A stretch of 64,000 bases of DNA from positions 62,001 to 126,000 of the forward strand of contig JAVBVZ010000031.1 in the NCBI GenBank assembly GCA_036679405.1, in the 5' to 3' direction. Positions 60,042 to 64,000 of the stretch are shown here, piece after piece. This stretch comes from JAEYKI01 sp036679405 (GTDB taxonomy: Bacteria; Bacillota; Clostridia; Christensenellales; Christensenellaceae). The translations under genes and the position numbers were made by a program. The notes under the pieces were generated by a model. It was not told where the DNA came from. It saw nothing but the letters and a program-made list of their open reading frames with translations, and did not search any database. The stretch's first letter is position 1. Each line of letters starts with the position of its first letter.

Positions 60042-61444
60042 GAAGAATGCTAAGAAATTCCCGCGTTCTTTCGGTTGCAGCCTTCTCTTTCCTGTTTGCT
60101 TATTTGCTGTCCTTTCTGTTTGAGGGACAGGTGCTTTACAGCGCCGTGGACGCTTTTGGCGCTCAGTCGCATACCTACATACTTTCCGCGATCATCGCGC
60201 ATTTCGCCGGACTGTTTTCCTGCGGCTATTTCGTGAAGACGCAGCGGGCGGCAAAACATGTGATGACGGGCACAATGGCTGTATGCTTTCTGTCTACCGT
60301 ACCATTCTTTTTTGAACCGTCGCCTCTCTGGTTGGCGGGCATCATTATTTCCGGCTGCGCCTCCGGCTTCGCGGTGGCTGCGTGGGGTTATTTCCTAAAA
60401 TCCTTTACGCCGAAAAACGAGAGAATCAAATCATGTGCCGATGTGCTGATATTTTCAAACCTGATTATGATTGTCATCAATGTGGTGACAACGAACAGTT
60501 CCCCTTCCGCAGGGTTATTTTTCTCCATGCTCTGCCTCGTGATAGGCGGCGCGCTCATTTGGCTGCTGCCTGCCGATACAATACAAGCGCAGCCACAGGA
60601 AGGTGAGAGCAAATCTTTTATCGATATAAAAAAACCGATGCTTGCGCTGTTCCTGTTTGTCGCAATCATTACAATCAACTCGGGGCTTATGTATCAGGTC
60701 ATCATTCCGGCGTTTGACCACCTGACTGGTTTGGTGACCTGGTATTGGGCCGTTCCGTATATTGCAGCTCTTGTTATTATGCGGAATTTGCCCGCCGGGG
60801 TAAGGCGTTCCTGCCTACTATACGCGGGAATGGCAATGATTATGGCAGCCTTTATTACCTTTATGCTGTTTGGTCGTGATGCCAAAGACTATCTGGTGGT
60901 GGATACACTGATGCTTGGGGCCTGCGGTATTTTGGATCTGTTTTGGTGGAGTATCATCGGCGAAATTCTGGACTATACGTCTAACCCTGCCAGAGTATTT
61001 GGAATAGGCCTTTCCGCCAATGTGCTTGGCGTATTGTGCGGCGATGTGCTGGGAGTCGGCATTACCTCCATCCAACTACCCATAGCGGAAGTGGCGGTAA
61101 TCGCTCTGACGGTAGTTTGCATTACGCTCGTGATTTTGCCGCCGCTGAACCGTCGGTTGGTTCTGCTGCTGAAAAACCATGCATACCTGAGCGCCTATGA
61201 CAGTATGGACAAAAACCGGCAAAGAGAAATCATTTGCCGGACAAGGATGATAGAGCCTCTTACAGAGCGCGAGCAGGAAGTGCTGCAGCTTGTCCTTTCA
61301 GGAAAATCCAACAAGGATGTTGCGGACGCTTTGTTTATCACCGAGAGCACGGTCAAAACCCACGTGCGTAACATATTCGCAAAATACGACGTTTCGAGTC
61401 GTGCAGAGCTCATCAGCATCCTGCTCAAGAATCAAGCGACGTAA
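60038..61444 (+). CDS. Membrane-embedded LuxR-type regulator (MFS-like sensor plus HTH)
   Basis: A 468-residue protein. Residues about 10-390 form roughly twelve hydrophobic helices in an MFS-like layout with a central polar loop (QPQEGESKSFIDIKK). Residues about 400-465 are a LuxR/GerE DNA-binding domain: LTEREQEVLQLVLSGKSNKD, then LFITESTVKTHVRNIFAKYD. Transcription factors of this kind are one-component membrane sensors found in some anaerobic gut bacteria; the ligand is unknown. The GTG start overlaps the stop of the small HTH gene by 4 nt. A terminator follows, so this is a two-gene operon. Confidence 0.9.
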   Translation: MRRMLRNSRVLSVAAFSFLFAYLLSFLFEGQVLYSAVDAFGAQSHTYILSAIIAHFAGLFSCGYFVKTQRAAKHVMTGTMAVCFLSTVPFFFEPSPLWLAGIIISGCASGFAVAAWGYFLKSFTPKNERIKSCADVLIFSNLIMIVINVVTTNSSPSAGLFFSMLCLVIGGALIWLLPADTIQAQPQEGESKSFIDIKKPMLALFLFVAIITINSGLMYQVIIPAFDHLTGLVTWYWAVPYIAALVIMRNLPAGVRRSCLLYAGMAMIMAAFITFMLFGRDAKDYLVVDTLMLGACGILDLFWWSIIGEILDYTSNPARVFGIGLSANVLGVLCGDVLGVGITSIQLPIAEVAVIALTVVCITLVILPPLNRRLVLLLKNHAYLSAYDSMDKNRQREIICRTRMIEPLTEREQEVLQLVLSGKSNKDVADALFITESTVKTHVRNIFAKYDVSSRAELISILLKNQAT

Positions 61445-61469
61445 AAAGCGCGTTTGTGCCGTTTCAACG

Positions 61470-61503
61470 GGCCTCTCATACGAAAGTATGAGGGGCCTTT
61501 TTA
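61470..61503 (+). terminator. Intrinsic terminator after the LuxR regulator
   Basis: A 12-bp stem (61470-61481 with 61486-61497, one G-U pair) closed by a GAAA tetraloop and followed by T5. Confidence 0.9.
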
Positions 61504-61578
61504 ATAAAATCAGTCTTTCGGACGATGACCTCCGCCTCCTTTTTACTTATTATGGTACCAGGGGCAAGAGGTGAAGCC

Positions 61579-62085
61579 ATGGTGAAAGCCATAAAAAAGA
61601 GACGGAAAATCTATGCCGTGTTTTCCGCGGCCGGTATGCTTTTGACGGTGCTGTTCGCTGCTGTGCAAAAAACAGAAGCGGCGATTGCCTGCGTCGTTGC
61701 CTGCGTCGTGTCACTCATTTTTTTATACCGGCAAAACCGCCTGCTCTATTTGGCAAGGCTGATTAGTGATAATCGGATTCTTACCGTCCCGTCGTCCATT
61801 GTCATAACAGAAGGCTGTGACAAGACGAAAGAAGAAACCGTGGTATCCACCTTTGGTATGCTGCTGGAAAACAAGGTTTATCGGTGGGGCTGCGACGGGA
61901 TGTATGGTATTCGTTTGCGTGAAATTAAAATTGACAAAGAATACATTCGGCTAACCTTTGGAACCGATCACAAAAAGCAGTGCGTTGAACTGCTGCACGG
62001 CATGAGGGACAGGCAGCGCGTCATAGAGATCACGCAAAAGCTGTGGCATGAAACCGGAGTGCAGGCAAAAGTCAGCAATTGGTAA
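61579..62085 (+). CDS. Membrane protein of unknown function, two helices and a cytosolic domain
   Basis: A 168-residue protein. Residues 1-10 are basic; two hydrophobic helices (about 12-28 and 33-52) are separated by a short polar turn. The remaining 115 residues form a soluble domain rich in charged beta-like segments (IVITEGCDKTKEETVVSTFG and EIKIDKEYIRLTFGTDHKKQ), somewhat like PH-type/YcxB-like membrane-proximal domains. That likeness is only a suggestion. ATG at 61579 follows GAGGTG; an earlier start would cross the terminator region. The next gene follows by 19 bp. Confidence 0.65.
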   Translation: MVKAIKKRRKIYAVFSAAGMLLTVLFAAVQKTEAAIACVVACVVSLIFLYRQNRLLYLARLISDNRILTVPSSIVITEGCDKTKEETVVSTFGMLLENKVYRWGCDGMYGIRLREIKIDKEYIRLTFGTDHKKQCVELLHGMRDRQRVIEITQKLWHETGVQAKVSNW

Positions 62086-62104
62086 CAACAAGGAGGATTG
62101 CAAT

Positions 62105-63679
62105 ATGAAAAAGGTATTATCCATTATATTCGCGGCTGTGCTGCTCCTGTGTAACCTGACAGGCTGCCGTGGAGGCGTAGATAAAGAAAGCGTCACGGTA
62201 ACGCTTTCCGCTGTTAGCGCCCAGCGCGCCGTTATTGAGGAAGCGGGAGCTGTGGCAACGAGGCAGTACATCATAGCGCGGCTGAAAACCGAGGCGCTGA
62301 TCGAGTATGATTTGAGCAAAATCGATTTGAAAGAACTAAAGGCCATGATCGACGAAGCAGCCGAGGCATGGCGAATTTGCGAAAGCGTGTGCGTCCAGAC
62401 GGATGAATTAGCAGGCTACGCACAGAGCCTGAAAAACACCACGGATACGCAAGCGTCAACCATATCCTATATCGCGCCCAAATCCCCAGGCAGTTTCCTT
62501 ACAACAGTCGCCTATGCCGCCGAGGAAAATGCTGCCACTAGATGGGCGAGAGACTTGACGGCAAAATTTGATTCCTACCCATCGGGGGAAAAAATAAAAG
62601 AGTTGGCTAATCAGTTGGGAACCGACGCGAAAAACGCCTATGCCCAGCTTCAGATGGCGCAAAATATTCTTGAAAGTGATGCTTATAGCGAGCAGGCCAA
62701 TGTCGAAGAAACAATAGAACAAAGATTGATGGCGACCAAGACCGCCTGCAAAACGGGGTTGTATGTAGGCGGCGTCATTGCCAGCGGCGGCGCGGCGACA
62801 GGTATTTTAGAGGCAGGCGGCATGGTCATTGGCGGAGTGGATACGATTGTGGACATTGCCTCCACCGGCAGCACCATCATACTTGGCGAAAATAATAGGG
62901 TGACTATGGCGGCCAATGATTTCAAGAATATGGTCGCTCCGGTTTCTTCTATAAGCGGGGGCTTTGGATTTAACAGCAGCAATGTCGCCGATAAGCTCTC
63001 TTACTTTGGGGATAGCGTTCTGGATCTGGTAAACGATGGCAAAATCCTTGGAGGTCTTATTACGGTGGGCGTTGACGGCGAAACCACCATAACCATGAAC
63101 GAAATCAGCACCGAGGGCACCACCCCTGACGAGGTGAGGAAGGAATTGAAGGATGCGGGACTGCCTGTGCCGGAGGATGACGATCCTAAAACCTCTGCCG
63201 AGCTGGTGCAGGAAATGGAGGAGAAATTCAACCTAAATGAGGAAGAACTGAACGAAGTCATAGAAAACCTGCGCAACTTGCTCTACGATATGTTTTTAGA
63301 GCCAACGGAGGAACCCACAGAGGAACCAACTGCTGAGGAATCGATTGAAACACCGCAGGCAACCGCTGGGGGGCTTTCTATAGATGAGATTGTGGGTACT
63401 TATGATGTAGTGTTGACAAATGACGAGGGAGATACTGAACAAACTTTAGGTTCATTCAGTAAAAATGAATATGGACAGCTCGTGGAAGGTGGAAACGTCT
63501 ACCAATACGATCCGGTAGCGGCAACGGCGACATACACCCTTGGTAGTTCGAGTGCCACTGCTACAAGCACGCTTGTATTTACCTCTGATAACGGTGGAAT
63601 TCGCGTTACAGGCAACTTTGTTGTGGAAGGAGAACATGGCACAACAACATTTTATTACGATGGCCACAAAGTCGATTGA
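62105..63679 (+). CDS. Large lipoprotein of unknown function
   Basis: A 524-residue lipoprotein: the signal peptide ends at Cys21 (NLTGC). Residues 22-200 are helical and polar. A Gly/Ala-rich hydrophobic stretch follows at about 220-260 (VGGVIASGGAATGILEAGGM). Residues about 395-420 are a Glu/Pro/Thr low-complexity linker (EPTEEPTEEPTAEE). The last 100 residues are a beta-rich domain (SIDEIVGTYDVVLTNDEGDT ... TFYYDGHKVD) that looks like a small lipocalin-type or stand-alone beta module. I recognise no family. AAGGAGG lies 8 nt before the ATG. It lies between the membrane protein and another lipoprotein, probably in one transcript. Confidence 0.7.
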   Translation: MKKVLSIIFAAVLLLCNLTGCRGGVDKESVTVTLSAVSAQRAVIEEAGAVATRQYIIARLKTEALIEYDLSKIDLKELKAMIDEAAEAWRICESVCVQTDELAGYAQSLKNTTDTQASTISYIAPKSPGSFLTTVAYAAEENAATRWARDLTAKFDSYPSGEKIKELANQLGTDAKNAYAQLQMAQNILESDAYSEQANVEETIEQRLMATKTACKTGLYVGGVIASGGAATGILEAGGMVIGGVDTIVDIASTGSTIILGENNRVTMAANDFKNMVAPVSSISGGFGFNSSNVADKLSYFGDSVLDLVNDGKILGGLITVGVDGETTITMNEISTEGTTPDEVRKELKDAGLPVPEDDDPKTSAELVQEMEEKFNLNEEELNEVIENLRNLLYDMFLEPTEEPTEEPTAEESIETPQATAGGLSIDEIVGTYDVVLTNDEGDTEQTLGSFSKNEYGQLVEGGNVYQYDPVAATATYTLGSSSATATSTLVFTSDNGGIRVTGNFVVEGEHGTTTFYYDGHKVD

Positions 63680-63730
63680 TATAAAGTCCAGCTCAGTCAA
63701 CAACAAAATGATTTTAAGGAGGCTATTCTT

Positions 63731-64000
63731 ATGAAAAAAACAATGATTATTCTCTTATTGCTAATGCTGGTTTTTACCCTCGCCGCCTGTGGCGGGGACG
63801 GCGGCGGCAAAGCGCTGCCTGAAAGCTCCGCACCCTCTGAATCAAGCGGCACTCCGTTCAGCGAGGCAAAAAAGGAAGAAACAAAGGTATATGGAATTGG
63901 CGAAGCGGCGGAGACAAACGGCCTTTCCATTACAATAGATAAGGCGGAAGCTGTCGGATCGGACATCATGCTCGAAAAGGCCCGCGAAGGTTTTGCCTAT
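63731..64000 (+). CDS. Lipoprotein with DUF4352-like domain (partial, runs off the window)
   Basis: The first 90 residues are visible. The signal peptide ends at Cys20 (LAACGG); a Gly/Ser/Pro-rich linker follows to about residue 48. Then KVYGIGEAAETNGLSITIDK resembles the start of a DUF4352 domain (VxxxGExxxxxGxxITVxxV), an immunoglobulin-like extracellular module. AAGGAGG lies 7 nt before the ATG. It follows the large lipoprotein gene by 51 bp. Confidence 0.7.
   Translation, partial: MKKTMIILLLLMLVFTLAACGGDGGGKALPESSAPSESSGTPFSEAKKEETKVYGIGEAAETNGLSITIDKAEAVGSDIMLEKAREGFAY

Noticed and set aside
1..64000. CRISPR array or prophage structural genes
   Set aside because: No regularly spaced identical repeats of 25-40 bp and no capsid, terminase, tail or integrase genes were seen. 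The repeats found are operators, hairpins or tRNA remnants.

Overview
The window looks like a chromosomal segment of a low-to-mid GC, anaerobic Firmicute of the class Clostridia. The signs are strong AGGAGG ribosome sites, frequent TTG/GTG starts, lipoprotein-anchored binding proteins with Ser/Ala/Glu-rich linkers, an oxygen-sensitive glycyl-radical enzyme, and an Agr-like LytTR two-component system. Genus cannot be settled from sequence reading alone.

The dominant theme is sugar or polyol scavenging. Four separate ribose-type (CUT2) ABC cassettes and one nucleoside-type (BMP) ABC operon lie within 60 kb. Each CUT2 cassette has a neighbouring LacI-family regulator and visible palindromic operators. 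Cassette A (4.1-12.3 kb) has an unusual regulator: a LacI repressor fused to a second binding-protein domain that is co-linear with the cassette's own transporter binding protein. It also has a TIM-barrel isomerase, a Gfo/Idh/MocA oxidoreductase, an ATPase and a permease. Cassette B (12.4-17.0 kb, minus strand) is a BMP-type nucleoside transporter behind a long leader that ends in an intrinsic terminator. Cassette C (17.4-29.1 kb) joins an ABC transporter to a zinc-type dehydrogenase, deoxyribose-phosphate aldolase, FGGY kinase, a glycyl-radical dehydratase-like enzyme, its activase and a LacI regulator. Together these suggest a radical route from a polyol to a 2-deoxy-sugar phosphate, then acetaldehyde plus glyceraldehyde-3-phosphate. 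Cassette D (34.8-44.4 kb) has a LacI regulator and dehydrogenase (minus), then a creatinase/M24-fold protein lacking metal ligands, a xylose-isomerase-like protein, and an ABC transporter with two permeases. Cassette E (51.0-59.1 kb) is visibly more AT-rich. It has a LacI regulator, a broken FGGY kinase, an ABC transporter with two permeases and an L-fucose-isomerase-like protein, and it lies between 28-nt near-identical direct repeats.

The first 3.7 kb hold housekeeping genes: the end of a DUF364 protein, a HAD phosphatase, polyphosphate:AMP phosphotransferase, an AlkD-like alkylation repair protein and an acyl-CoA thioesterase. Between cassettes C and D lie a phosphodiesterase, a SulP transporter and a decay zone (32.2-34.7 kb) with a truncated MFS gene, a LuxR remnant and a frameshifted DUF2442-like gene. 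Between D and E lie a diguanylate cyclase, an AgrA/AgrC-like pair, a small Cys-rich protein, a lipoprotein phosphoesterase and an alpha/beta hydrolase.

The right end (59.1-64 kb) starts with tRNA remnants and terminators. One remnant is a 64-nt 3' fragment of a tRNA-Ser(GGA) with its terminator, the typical scar of an element integrated into a tRNA gene. Beyond it come an excisionase-like HTH protein overlapping a membrane LuxR regulator, then a small membrane protein and two lipoproteins, the last one running off the window.
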